Assembly (NCBI RefSeq): GCF_013414195.1
Contig: NZ_JAATTV010000007.1
Coordinates: 124,001 to 188,000, forward strand
Direction of reading: 5' to 3'
Source of the DNA: Psychrobacter sp. BI730
GTDB lineage: Bacteria; Pseudomonadota; Gammaproteobacteria; Pseudomonadales; Moraxellaceae
DNA length: 64,000 nucleotides
Shown here one piece after another: positions 30,935 through 38,594 of the stretch (position 1 is the first letter of the stretch; each line of letters begins with the position of its first letter). The notes beneath the pieces were generated by a model. That model saw only the letters and a program-made list of their open reading frames with translations, was not told the origin of the DNA and did no database searches. Position numbers and translations under genes: made by a program.

Positions 30935-33900
30935 ATGGCCGATGATATTGCAAAAGTAATAGCAGACACAAGGGTTGATGCCACAACACTGCAAGAGGTG
31001 GTGAACGGCGATGATAGTACACAGGTAACGACGCGACTTGGGGGAAGTTACCCAACAGTCAAGAAAGCTATTAAGTTAATGACGCAATCGGGTGTGGGTT
31101 TTACGCCTTTTGAAACCAAAGCGTTAATGACTGCAAGCTCTATAGCAAATGGCGGTTATGCAATCGTTACTAATGATACAACAGCAAATAGCGGTTTGTA
31201 TCTAAAAAAATCAGGGGCATGGTCAAAAGTTACGTGGGATATTGATGAGCGTCAGAAAACCTACACCGACGTTGCTGCTAATGCTGCCTTAGTAAGTGCC
31301 AAGACTTACGCAGATGGCGTAGGAACAGCAGCAGTAAGTCAGTTAAAAACATACACAGACACAAAATCAGGTGAGGCGCTAACCAAAGCTAATGAAGCGG
31401 CAGACATGGCTGATGCTGTTGATTTGACAATCAAGTCGATAACAAGCAGCGAAACAGACAGAGTTGGTGATGCGCCTGAGTTATTTTCCGACGTTATCAA
31501 AGCTGAACCTGACCCAATCATACTTGGCTCTCAGTTATATATTTCTCAGATACCCAAAATAGGCAAGGTGCTTACAGTTAAAAATAAAGCGGGATATGTC
31601 GCCACACGCAAGGCCGTGCCTGTTTATAGTGGTCATAGCTACACTCTCTCAGCTTCATTACTACGTGTCGTTAACCCGACTGACCCACTAAATGATACTG
31701 TCGAAGTGGGTGTTGAGTGGCTAAACCAATACAAGCAATCTATCTCACATCAAGTTATATCGTCGCTTACGTTAGATAGTGCTAATGGCATTACTGTTAT
31801 TGATGAACCTATATTTCCAAAAGCCACCAGTGCATACGTTCGAGCATGGTTTAGGATTTATGGCTCAGATAGCGAGACAGCAATCGTTAAAATTGCGATT
31901 GATGATGTGACTGTTACAGCTACAGCTATAAGCGCCATCAATGAGTCTGCCGAAAGCACTTTGGCTAAAGCGCAGATATACGCAAACGGTGCAAATGCTA
32001 AATTATACAGTCTTGTTGATCTAACTGACGCTATCGCAAACGGTGCTGACGTAGGTGATTATTATTACAATAATTATTTAAAAGATTTTTACGTCATTAC
32101 GTCAACTGATGAGCAATCGCCAGCCGCTGACAAAATGATTTTCAGAAAAAGCGCACTGTTTACTTATAAAAATGAAATTTATACTTATGGTGACGAGAAT
32201 GGTTTTTTAAGACTAACAGATAATAACTCTACTAAATTGCTTCTTTTAAAGAGCATGACCAACCTGTCTGATGCTATAGCAAATGGGGCAGATGTAGGTG
32301 ATTATTATTATCACGGCAATCTTAAATATCTGTACAAAATCGCGTCAATAGACGGCAGCAAACCAGCAATTTTACAAAATTTTGAAGATGGGTTTGTTTA
32401 TTTATTTAATGATGTTTTTTATATTTACACGGGCGATAAGTTAGAAAAAACAGTAGAGAAGGACGAAGGTAAAGACGTTGAAGTTGCAAAACTGTACAGT
32501 CTTATTGGTTTGGGTGATGCACTGGCAAACGGTGCAGGGGTTGGTGATTACTACTATAGCGATGTTTTAGAAGATGTTTTTGAGATAGTAGATACAGACG
32601 CTAAGCGATCTATTGCGACATCGTTTGAGCGCGGTGCGCTGTTTACATACGACAATGCAGTGTACGTGCAAGATAAAGGCTCAACTGAGTTAGTGCTGAC
32701 TGATGCACGCAGACAGTTAGACATAATACAGATTAAGAGCATGGTTGATCTGTCAGACGCACTAGCAAATGGCGCACAAATTAATGATATTTACTATCAT
32801 AAAGACCAAAAGCTGTTGTTTAGGGTTTTTAAGTCAGGCGGCGGAATGGCTGGCAAACACGTCCCTTTTGAACCTGATGTTATGTATCTGTCTAACAATG
32901 TGTTGTACAGATATCGTGATAACACATTTCGTGAAGTCGTTAAGAGTGAGGATGGAGAGTTAGGGCGCAAGCAGCTTGTCACCCCAACGCCTGAAGAAAA
33001 TATATCAGCATATGTAAATGGACTTAAATTTGCTGACGAGCTAACCAACCATTTAACCGAGATAACCAAGCCTACAGACAAATTTGGTCACACACCATCT
33101 TTTGTTTTTTATGATGATGTTTGTTACAACGCACTTATGATTAATACGCGTGGCACGGGCGAAACCCCACCTGAGCTAACTATCAGATTTAGTTATTTTG
33201 ATTTAGCTGACCCTACCGCTATTACGCACCACGATTTATGCGATATTGGCGATACCGTCTTGGGCAAAACAGTTACGCATAATTATGATGCAGCAGTATT
33301 TTTGCTTGACGATACGGTGCATTTGCTATGGAATAGCAGATTCAGCGGTGAGAGCTACTACACCATGTTGCATCAAACATTTGATACAACTACGCAGCAA
33401 TTTAGTGATGTGCGAGTAGCTGATTTTACCGTTGGCAATACTACGCTACAGATGACTGGCGACAATATTAACGCAGCGTTTGCTGCTGAGTTGATAGACG
33501 TACCTGATTTTTATGCTCACATCGTACTGATGACAAAAATATCAACACGTGTTGAAAACGGGCAGACGTACTACTACTCGTCAATCGGTGCAACAAGCAC
33601 GTTTAACATCATCGTAAAAACGCTCGACTTTATAAATTGGGAGTATGTATCACACCCTGATTTCCCGCACAAAGCGCAGTACGAACCTACGGTCTACGTG
33701 TACGATGATTACGCATACTACTACTGCCGACAGCAACAGCAAACCCCGTATGGTTTTTTGACAAAATACGATTTAGTTAGAGGCACATGGGACGAGCCAG
33801 TTTATATCCCCGAAACTCAGTCACGCTCACAGTTTTTTGTATCAAATAATATACTTTACTTAATGTACGCGCCAAAAAACAGACAGCATTTAGCTGTTAT

Positions 33901-34114
33901 TGAGATTGATAGACTGTTTTTAGATAAAAGTCATGTCGTGCAAGTTGCAAAAGTTAATGCTATGTACGCATACCCTGAAGTTGAAGAGTATAAGGGTGTT
34001 TTATATACGCTATTTTCTGATAGAAAAAAAGACGTTTATATCAGCACATTTACTGTTGCAAGTCTAAGGACTGGTGATATAAATACTAAGTTTAGAGAGT
34101 TATTCGGCATCTAA
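30935..34114 (+). CDS. Large tail fibre / receptor-binding protein with four repeats and C-terminal propeller-like domain
   Basis: The 1059-residue product starts with a particle-attachment region (TTLQEVVNGDDSTQVTTRLG) and a helical stalk. A beta-sandwich follows (about 200-350), then four tandem repeats beginning near residues 357, 438, 520 and 600, each opening with (L/I)xSLxxLxDAxANGAxVGDYYY. The C-terminal 370 residues show repeated short beta motifs (HTPSFVFYDDVCYNALM, EPTVYVYDDYAYYYCRQ, YPEVEEYKGVLYTLFSD) as in five-bladed sialidase or GH43-like propellers. It probably binds a surface glycan; enzyme activity is unproven. A degenerate hairpin follows the stop. Confidence 0.8.
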   Translation: MADDIAKVIADTRVDATTLQEVVNGDDSTQVTTRLGGSYPTVKKAIKLMTQSGVGFTPFETKALMTASSIANGGYAIVTNDTTANSGLYLKKSGAWSKVTWDIDERQKTYTDVAANAALVSAKTYADGVGTAAVSQLKTYTDTKSGEALTKANEAADMADAVDLTIKSITSSETDRVGDAPELFSDVIKAEPDPIILGSQLYISQIPKIGKVLTVKNKAGYVATRKAVPVYSGHSYTLSASLLRVVNPTDPLNDTVEVGVEWLNQYKQSISHQVISSLTLDSANGITVIDEPIFPKATSAYVRAWFRIYGSDSETAIVKIAIDDVTVTATAISAINESAESTLAKAQIYANGANAKLYSLVDLTDAIANGADVGDYYYNNYLKDFYVITSTDEQSPAADKMIFRKSALFTYKNEIYTYGDENGFLRLTDNNSTKLLLLKSMTNLSDAIANGADVGDYYYHGNLKYLYKIASIDGSKPAILQNFEDGFVYLFNDVFYIYTGDKLEKTVEKDEGKDVEVAKLYSLIGLGDALANGAGVGDYYYSDVLEDVFEIVDTDAKRSIATSFERGALFTYDNAVYVQDKGSTELVLTDARRQLDIIQIKSMVDLSDALANGAQINDIYYHKDQKLLFRVFKSGGGMAGKHVPFEPDVMYLSNNVLYRYRDNTFREVVKSEDGELGRKQLVTPTPEENISAYVNGLKFADELTNHLTEITKPTDKFGHTPSFVFYDDVCYNALMINTRGTGETPPELTIRFSYFDLADPTAITHHDLCDIGDTVLGKTVTHNYDAAVFLLDDTVHLLWNSRFSGESYYTMLHQTFDTTTQQFSDVRVADFTVGNTTLQMTGDNINAAFAAELIDVPDFYAHIVLMTKISTRVENGQTYYYSSIGATSTFNIIVKTLDFINWEYVSHPDFPHKAQYEPTVYVYDDYAYYYCRQQQQTPYGFLTKYDLVRGTWDEPVYIPETQSRSQFFVSNNILYLMYAPKNRQHLAVIEIDRLFLDKSHVVQVAKVNAMYAYPEVEEYKGVLYTLFSDRKKDVYISTFTVASLRTGDINTKFRELFGI

Positions 34115-34161
34115 ACACCGCCCTTAATCGGGGTTTTAATTATCTAAAATTAGGGGGCTAG

Positions 34162-34662
34162 ATGCTTAAAATTAAGTTTTGGCAGCTATGGTGGGCTTGC
34201 GTAGCTGCTCTAGCTGCATCATACCCAATTAGTGCATGGGCTGCTGACCAACTCATAGGCGCAAAGGTTTTACCTGCACCTTTTTTGCTGAGCTGGACAG
34301 GCGTATGGGTTTTTTCTACGGCGGGTGGTCTATGCGCTGCTTTTGTCAAAATACCTGAGATTGACAAGAGTTTTAATTATCCGCCATTCGCTAAATTTTT
34401 AATTGGGCTTTCTAGTGGCGTGGCGTTAAGTGTGGCAGTCAATACATTTAATGAAGCACAGTCAGGTGCATTACCATTGTTTGCACTATTAGCAGGTCTA
34501 TTTAGTGCGCCATTGGTAGCAGGTACGATGGTATGGATCAGCAATCAAAAACGCATAAACAAAACACTCAATCAAGCGGTGCGTAAGCGCACAGGTTTAG
34601 ATACGTCATTAGATGACGACTTTCAAATTAACAAGGCTTACAAAAAAGGAGACAGCGAATGA
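34162..34662 (+). CDS. Membrane protein of the lysis cassette, holin-like
   Basis: The 166-residue product has three to four hydrophobic segments (about 6-26, 42-62, 78-95, 100-125) and a charged cytoplasmic tail, the layout of putative phage holins encoded before endolysins. A GGGGG-rich leader precedes the ATG. Its stop overlaps the next membrane gene. Whether this or one of the two later membrane proteins is the timing holin cannot be told from sequence. Confidence 0.6.
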   Translation: MLKIKFWQLWWACVAALAASYPISAWAADQLIGAKVLPAPFLLSWTGVWVFSTAGGLCAAFVKIPEIDKSFNYPPFAKFLIGLSSGVALSVAVNTFNEAQSGALPLFALLAGLFSAPLVAGTMVWISNQKRINKTLNQAVRKRTGLDTSLDDDFQINKAYKKGDSE

Positions 34663-35015
34663 TAGCGCCAATCTATCTTGATTTAACGATGGCGCTATGC
34701 GCTGTCATCTTAGGCTTGTTTGTCATGCTCACACGTATGCGAGTCGTTGACGATGGCATCTATACACCAATACTTGAGCTAGCTGTAGTATGTTCAGGTG
34801 CGCTCAGTTGGGCGATATATGGCTTTTTAGCATTGTCGGCTATTACCTCATACCCACCACTGCACACATTAGGTTATCAAGGGCACTGGGGTTATACGCT
34901 CGCAAGGTTCTTAGGGTTTGTAATGTGGGTGCTCGCTCTACTGTTAATCACTAGGTACAGCGCATATATGCAAGTTAGGAAGATATCAAATAAATGCAGT
35001 AAATACGCCCCATAA
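34659..35015 (+). CDS. Membrane protein of the lysis cassette (118 aa)
   Basis: Three predicted membrane segments (about 8-24, 40-62, 82-101), short loops and a basic tail (MQVRKISNKCSKYAP). The start overlaps the upstream stop (ATGA). Size and context suggest a holin or antiholin partner. The stop codon lies in the loop of a terminator hairpin. Confidence 0.55.
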   Translation: MIAPIYLDLTMALCAVILGLFVMLTRMRVVDDGIYTPILELAVVCSGALSWAIYGFLALSAITSYPPLHTLGYQGHWGYTLARFLGFVMWVLALLLITRYSAYMQVRKISNKCSKYAP

Positions 35016-35028
35016 CGGGGCTTTTTTT
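35007..35028 (+). terminator. Intrinsic terminator overlapping a stop codon
   Basis: GCCCC/GGGGC stem with the upstream gene's TAA in the loop, followed by seven T residues that run directly into the GGAG of the next gene. Confidence 0.8.
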
Positions 35029-35038
35029 GGAGATAAAA

Positions 35039-35230
35039 ATGAGTATTTTTAACGAGAGCGCAGCAACAATGGTCACGCCATTAATCAGATATGGCTTGAT
35101 TGCTGTGGCAGGTGGCTTGATTAGTAAAGGTTACATCACAGCTGAGCAGGTCGAGATAGTAGCAGGTGCGCTTATATCAATTGGCACAGTAGCATGGCTA
35201 ACTATCATCAAGCGTAAACAGGGGGCATAG
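35039..35230 (+). CDS. Small holin candidate (63 aa)
   Basis: The product (MSIFNESAATMVTPLIRYGL, IAVAGGLISKGYITAEQVEI, then VAGALISIGTVAWLTIIKRK) has two hydrophobic helices and a basic tail. This matches short phage holins of the Pam3-gp28 type. It lies one base before the endolysin start, the best holin candidate of the three membrane genes. The TTG-initiated extension of four codons is unlikely. Confidence 0.7.
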   Translation: MSIFNESAATMVTPLIRYGLIAVAGGLISKGYITAEQVEIVAGALISIGTVAWLTIIKRKQGA

Positions 35231-35231
35231 T

Positions 35232-35726
35232 ATGAGCAAGTTTACGGCATTTTTCGATAGACTGATGGAGCACGAAGGCGGTTACGTCAACCATCCAAGC
35301 GACCCTGGCGGGGAAACAATGTGGGGCGTGACAAAACGTGTTGCTCGTGCTCACGGCTATAACGGTCCAATGCGTAGTTTGCCAAAATCCACAGCTCAAG
35401 CAATCGCTAATAAGAGCTATTGGCAAGCAGTAAAGGGCGATGAGTTACCACGAGCTGTCGCTTGGCAAGTAGTCGATGCAGCATACAATCATGGCAACCG
35501 TAACGCTGTTAAGTTTCTGCAACGGGCTATCGGTGCCAGTGATGACGGCATCATAGGACCGCGTACATTAGCAGCAGTTAAAGCAATGGATCAGAACGAT
35601 ATCATCTTGCTATTTAATGCTGAGCGCCTAGAGTTTTATACTCAATTGAGGACATGGCCCACCTTTGGGCGCGGTTGGTCACGTCGCATTGTTGGCAATC
35701 TAAGATGGGCCGCTAAAGATAATTAA
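35232..35726 (+). CDS. Endolysin, glycoside hydrolase family 108
   Basis: The 164-residue muramidase has the GH108 signature HEGGYVNHPSDPGGETMWGV with catalytic Glu15, followed by a C-terminal peptidoglycan-binding part (AIGASDDGIIGPRTLAAVKA, ERLEFYTQLRTWPTFGRGWS). There is no signal peptide, so release depends on a holin. It is the last gene of the late operon and is followed by a strong terminator. Confidence 0.92.
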   Translation: MSKFTAFFDRLMEHEGGYVNHPSDPGGETMWGVTKRVARAHGYNGPMRSLPKSTAQAIANKSYWQAVKGDELPRAVAWQVVDAAYNHGNRNAVKFLQRAIGASDDGIIGPRTLAAVKAMDQNDIILLFNAERLEFYTQLRTWPTFGRGWSRRIVGNLRWAAKDN

Positions 35727-35749
35727 GCATTCGAATAGGTTTACCCTGT

Positions 35750-35781
35750 GCCCTGTCATTAATTTGGCAGGGCGTTTTTTT
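35750..35781 (+). terminator. Intrinsic terminator at the end of the late operon
   Basis: GCCCTGTC pairs with GGCAGGGC (one G-U) across an eight-base loop, followed by G and seven T residues. It separates the rightward late transcript from the convergent integrase gene. Confidence 0.85.
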
Positions 35782-35783
35782 GT

Positions 35784-36983
35784 CTAGGTTTTGAGATTGT
35801 CCAAGTAGTCAGCCCAGCTTTGCATCATGTCACGTCTTTTGTCCAACCAGGTCAAACGGTTATAAGCTCGACCATTGCCATCAACCACCTTATGCGCTAG
35901 TTGCATATCAATCAGCGCGTATTCAAACTCTAGGCGTTCTTCTAGTAGTGTGCGAGCGATTGCCCTAAAGCCTTGGCTCGTTTGCTCGCTACTGTCAAAC
36001 CCCATTCGTTTAAGTGCTTGATTGAGTGTATTCTCGGACAAGACCCTGCTTTTTGACATAGACGAAGGGAAAACGTATTCACCAGTTGCATATTCGCGCA
36101 TTTCATCAATGACTTGCAATGTCTGTGTCGATAGCGGAGATACCATATCAACACCAGTACTTTTCTTTGTCTTTGGTGGCGTGTAGATCCAAACGCCTTT
36201 TTCTAAGTCTAAATCAGACCATTTCAGGTGCCGTACTTCGCCTACACGCGCAAACGTCAGGATTGCAAAGCGCAAGGCCCTACGTGTGGAAAAGTTGCCG
36301 TGATAGCTGTCTATGGCCGTTACCAATTCGCCTAGTCGCTGCTCGTTTAATATCGCAGGTGCGTGTTTTACTTCACCAGTCGCAAAAACACCGCGCAGGT
36401 GCAAAGCTGGATTTTGTGTAGCGCGTCCAGTAGCGATAGCATGAGTCATCACTTGGCTAATCTTGGTGCGAGTCTTTTGCAGCTTGGTAAAGTGTCCAGC
36501 CGCTTCAATTGGTTTTAATACCGCCATGCAATCGACGGTTGTAATATCGCTTACTGGTTTATTGCCGATAACCGCGATTATCTCATCAACAGCCGTTCTC
36601 GTTTTGCTCAATGTCGTTTCTGAATAGTTTTTAGTTTTCAACCATTCATCAAACACCGATTTAAAATCATTCGCTATTTTATTGCGCTCGGTTGCTATCT
36701 GATTTTGATTGTCGGTCTTCGGATCAATGTTATTCTCTATTAGCGCATCACACTCAGCGCGTTTCTTACGAGCATCAGCTAGTGATAAAGCAGGGTAGCG
36801 ACCCAACTTAAACATATCAGCTATGCCAGTATAAGGACGGCTGTATTGATAATACCAAGTCTTGGTGCCAGACTTTGCGATATTCAGCACTAGACCGTTA
36901 CCGTCATACAATCGATACGGCTTATCTTTAGGCTTGGCTTTTGCCACCTCGGTATTGGTCAGCGGATTAGTGATGCGAGCCAT
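35784..36983 (-). CDS. Prophage tyrosine integrase (P4/DUF4102 type)
   Basis: The 399-residue protein has an N-terminal DUF4102 arm-binding domain (YRLYDGNGLVLNIAKSGTKT, LGRYPALSLADARKKRAECD), a core-binding helical domain and the catalytic domain. Visible catalytic residues are R246 (ARVGEVR), R340, H364 (QLAH) and the nucleophile Y374 (GRAYNR). The box-II His normally found as HGFR is Gln337 here (QGFR). It is transcribed away from the adjacent tRNA-Leu gene and convergent with the lysis genes. Full length and free of frameshifts. Confidence 0.93.
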   Translation of the reverse strand: MARITNPLTNTEVAKAKPKDKPYRLYDGNGLVLNIAKSGTKTWYYQYSRPYTGIADMFKLGRYPALSLADARKKRAECDALIENNIDPKTDNQNQIATERNKIANDFKSVFDEWLKTKNYSETTLSKTRTAVDEIIAVIGNKPVSDITTVDCMAVLKPIEAAGHFTKLQKTRTKISQVMTHAIATGRATQNPALHLRGVFATGEVKHAPAILNEQRLGELVTAIDSYHGNFSTRRALRFAILTFARVGEVRHLKWSDLDLEKGVWIYTPPKTKKSTGVDMVSPLSTQTLQVIDEMREYATGEYVFPSSMSKSRVLSENTLNQALKRMGFDSSEQTSQGFRAIARTLLEERLEFEYALIDMQLAHKVVDGNGRAYNRLTWLDKRRDMMQSWADYLDNLKT

Positions 36984-36984
36984 A

Positions 36985-37041
36985 ACAGTAAATTCCAGTC
37001 AGAAATACAGTAAAAACGGTAATTACTGCCAAGTTTACTGT
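36985..37041. repeat. ACAGTAAA repeats upstream of the integrase
   Basis: ACAGTAAA occurs directly at 36985 and 37007 and inverted (TTTACTGT) at 37034, within the region holding the integrase promoter. The outer two of the latter pair form a long inverted repeat around a near-palindromic GGTAATTACTGCC. These are candidate operators or arm-type integrase sites. Confidence 0.5.
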
Positions 37042-37060
37042 TAATAATCTCGGTTTACAA

Positions 37061-37149
37061 CAGACACATACAGACACATACAGACGTAAAAAAGCCCTCA
37101 TGCTATGAAACATAAGGGCTAATCAGACTTGCTCGGACTTACTTAGACT
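37061..37149. repeat. Two clusters of 10-bp periodic repeats next to the attachment site
   Basis: CAGACACATA is repeated exactly at 37061 and 37071, with CAGAC again at 37081. On the other side of a hairpin GACTTGCT, GACTTACT and GACTGCT occur at 37126, 37136 and 37146. Ten-base spacing puts each copy on the same face of the helix. Between integrase and tRNA this suggests arm-type integrase or excisionase binding sites. Confidence 0.5.
37088..37120 (-). terminator. Terminator downstream of tRNA-Leu
   Basis: On the minus strand AGCCCT-TATG and CATG-AGGGCT pair (with one mismatch), followed by a run of T residues. It stops leftward transcription from the tRNA gene and may be supplied by the phage, since it lies on the prophage side of the junction. 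Confidence 0.7.
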
Positions 37150-37155
37150 GCTATA

Positions 37156-37242
37156 TGGTACCAGTGGTCGGACTCGAACCGACACGCTTTTAAAGGCAAC
37201 GGATTTTGAATCCGTCATGTCTACCAATTCCATCACACTGGC
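37156..37242 (-). tRNA. tRNA-Leu(CAA)
   Basis: The 87-base gene, including an encoded CCA, folds into a class II tRNA. The acceptor is GCCAGTG/CACTGGT; the anticodon stem ACGGA/TCCGT carries loop TTCAAAA with anticodon CAA; a long variable arm follows; the T arm contains GGTTCGAGTCC; the discriminator base is A73. Position 1-72 is a G-U wobble rather than the usual G-C. The gene's 3' end faces the integrase, making it the likely attachment site. Confidence 0.95.
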
Positions 37243-37313
37243 ATGTTAGGTGATAATAGCTATTGACTAAATATTATCTAATTGGGCTACAGTGTTGACT
37301 GTATAGGCTGCGT

Positions 37314-37341
37314 ATTATAGCAGCCTATTTACATGCGTCAA
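37314..37341 (-). promoter_or_regulatory. Promoter of tRNA-Leu
   Basis: On the minus strand TTGACG and a perfect TATAAT are separated by 16 bases, giving a start about 65 bases before the tRNA 5' end. The -10 sits inside a 7-bp inverted repeat AGGCTGC/GCAGCCT. Confidence 0.7.
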
Positions 37342-37394
37342 GTATTATTTTATACAATTTTTCATTTATTCTACTAATGCTAAATAGCATCATT

Positions 37395-38168
37395 CTAGCC
37401 GACAAAGGCACGCTCAACTGCGTAATCTGCTTGCACACCCATACGTGGTGAAACAGTCAAGCCAAAGTTATCTAAAATGGCAGAAACCTCAGCATTAAAC
37501 GGCATACTGCCACAAAGCATGACACGGTCATCATCCTTATTCATTGGCGGTAAACCAATATCTTCAAACAATTTGCCTGATTTCATCAAATCAGTGACAC
37601 GTCCTTGGTTTCTAAATTCTTCACGCGTAACAGTTGGGTAATAGATGAATTTTTCGCGATACCATTCACCAAAGATTTCATCATTAGGTAGCTCGTTTTC
37701 AAACATTTCACGATAAGCTAAATCATGAACATGACGTACGCCATGTACTAAGATAATTTTGTCAAAACGCTCATACACTTCAGGGTCACGTGCTAGTGAC
37801 AAGAAGGGAGCAAGGCCAGTACCAGTAGAGAGCATGTAAAGGTTCTTACCTGGTAGCAGATCGTCCAATACTAGTGTGCCCGTTGGTTTTTTACTGACTA
37901 ACAGCTCGTCGCCTACTTTGATATGTTGCAAGCGTGAAGTTAATGGACCATCTTGAACTTTAATAGAGAAGAATTCTAAATGATCTTCATAGTTAGGGCT
38001 GGCGATTGAATAAGCGCGTAATAGTGGCTTGCCATCAACAACAAGTCCAATCATCGCAAATTCGCCATTACGAAAGCGCAAGCCATCATCACGAGTGGTT
38101 TTGATACTAAATAGAGAGTCATTCCAGTGATGAACCTCTGTGACCGTTTCGGTGCGAAGTTTTGACAT
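37395..38168 (-). CDS. fpr: Ferredoxin-NADP reductase
   Basis: The 257-residue flavoenzyme transfers electrons between NADPH and ferredoxin or flavodoxin. The FAD site shows LLRAYSIASPNYEDHLEFFS, the NADP site STGTGLAPFLSLARDPEVY and LCGSMPFN. The C-terminus ends ...RAFVG, as in subclass II bacterial enzymes. Length is full. GAGGACTTT precedes the ATG. It is transcribed alone, toward the tRNA gene, with about 400 bases of regulatory space upstream. Confidence 0.93.
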   Translation of the reverse strand: MSKLRTETVTEVHHWNDSLFSIKTTRDDGLRFRNGEFAMIGLVVDGKPLLRAYSIASPNYEDHLEFFSIKVQDGPLTSRLQHIKVGDELLVSKKPTGTLVLDDLLPGKNLYMLSTGTGLAPFLSLARDPEVYERFDKIILVHGVRHVHDLAYREMFENELPNDEIFGEWYREKFIYYPTVTREEFRNQGRVTDLMKSGKLFEDIGLPPMNKDDDRVMLCGSMPFNAEVSAILDNFGLTVSPRMGVQADYAVERAFVG

Positions 38169-38573
38169 AAAGTCCTCGTTAATAAGTTGTTATTTGTGTG
38201 TTAAGTTTGAATAAGTATTAAATCAGAATTTTCAATGTTAGATTGAACATTATAAAAACGTATTAGTCTTTTAATCGTTGTCGACACTGCTATTTTTATG
38301 AACGAGTAAATGATGAGTAAGCGCAATAGAGCCAGTCTATCAGCTTATATACAGCCAGCTATTACGTCATTAGACATAGTAGATTTGCGTCAACGATGAC
38401 AGCATTATTAGTCATATCGCCCAAATGTAAATGACTCTCATCAAATTTCTTGCTCATAATACCAAACTTTAAAATAAAAATCCGTCTAGCAGTGATTGTC
38501 TAGCATGATAAAATGGAATATCGTTAGTGAGTAATTTTGTATCATTTGGCAAAACTGCTTTATCAGGGCAGTT
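38169..38573. other. Divergent intergenic region fpr / trmO
   Basis: Four hundred A+T-rich bases between divergent genes; no ORF or RNA gene is convincing. On the minus strand TATAAT about 80-90 bases before the fpr ATG is a possible -10 with only a poor -35. The right end holds a perfect 9-bp inverted repeat CAAAACTGC/GCAGTTTTG (38550-38576), just before the trmO ribosome site, with no U-tract beyond the stem. Confidence 0.5.
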
Positions 38574-38594
38574 TTGTATTACTGGAGTTGGTCT

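Larger units (their letters stand above)
1..37155. mobile_element. Lambdoid siphovirus-type prophage, right-hand part
   Basis: Phage genes run without interruption from a CII-type regulator at the left edge through replication, antitermination, packaging, head, long-tail, fibre and lysis genes to an integrase next to tRNA-Leu(CAA). Tape measure, tail tube and tail chaperone genes point to a long non-contractile tail. All modules look intact apart from a substituted integrase residue. The left end (repressor, excisionase, other att copy) lies outside the window, so total size is unknown. The right boundary is inferred to be at or inside the 3' part of the tRNA gene; the exact core cannot be fixed without the other att site. 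Confidence 0.93.

Noticed and set aside
34114-34150. Hairpin between the fibre gene and the lysis cassette as a terminator
   Set aside because: Only three to four base pairs can form (CCC/GGG) with an interrupted T-tract; too weak to call, though its position matches the other terminator/RBS cassettes.
38550-38576. Perfect 9-bp hairpin before trmO considered as a terminator or attenuator
   Set aside because: The only T-run is inside the stem and no leader peptide or alternative structure is evident; recorded only as an inverted repeat.
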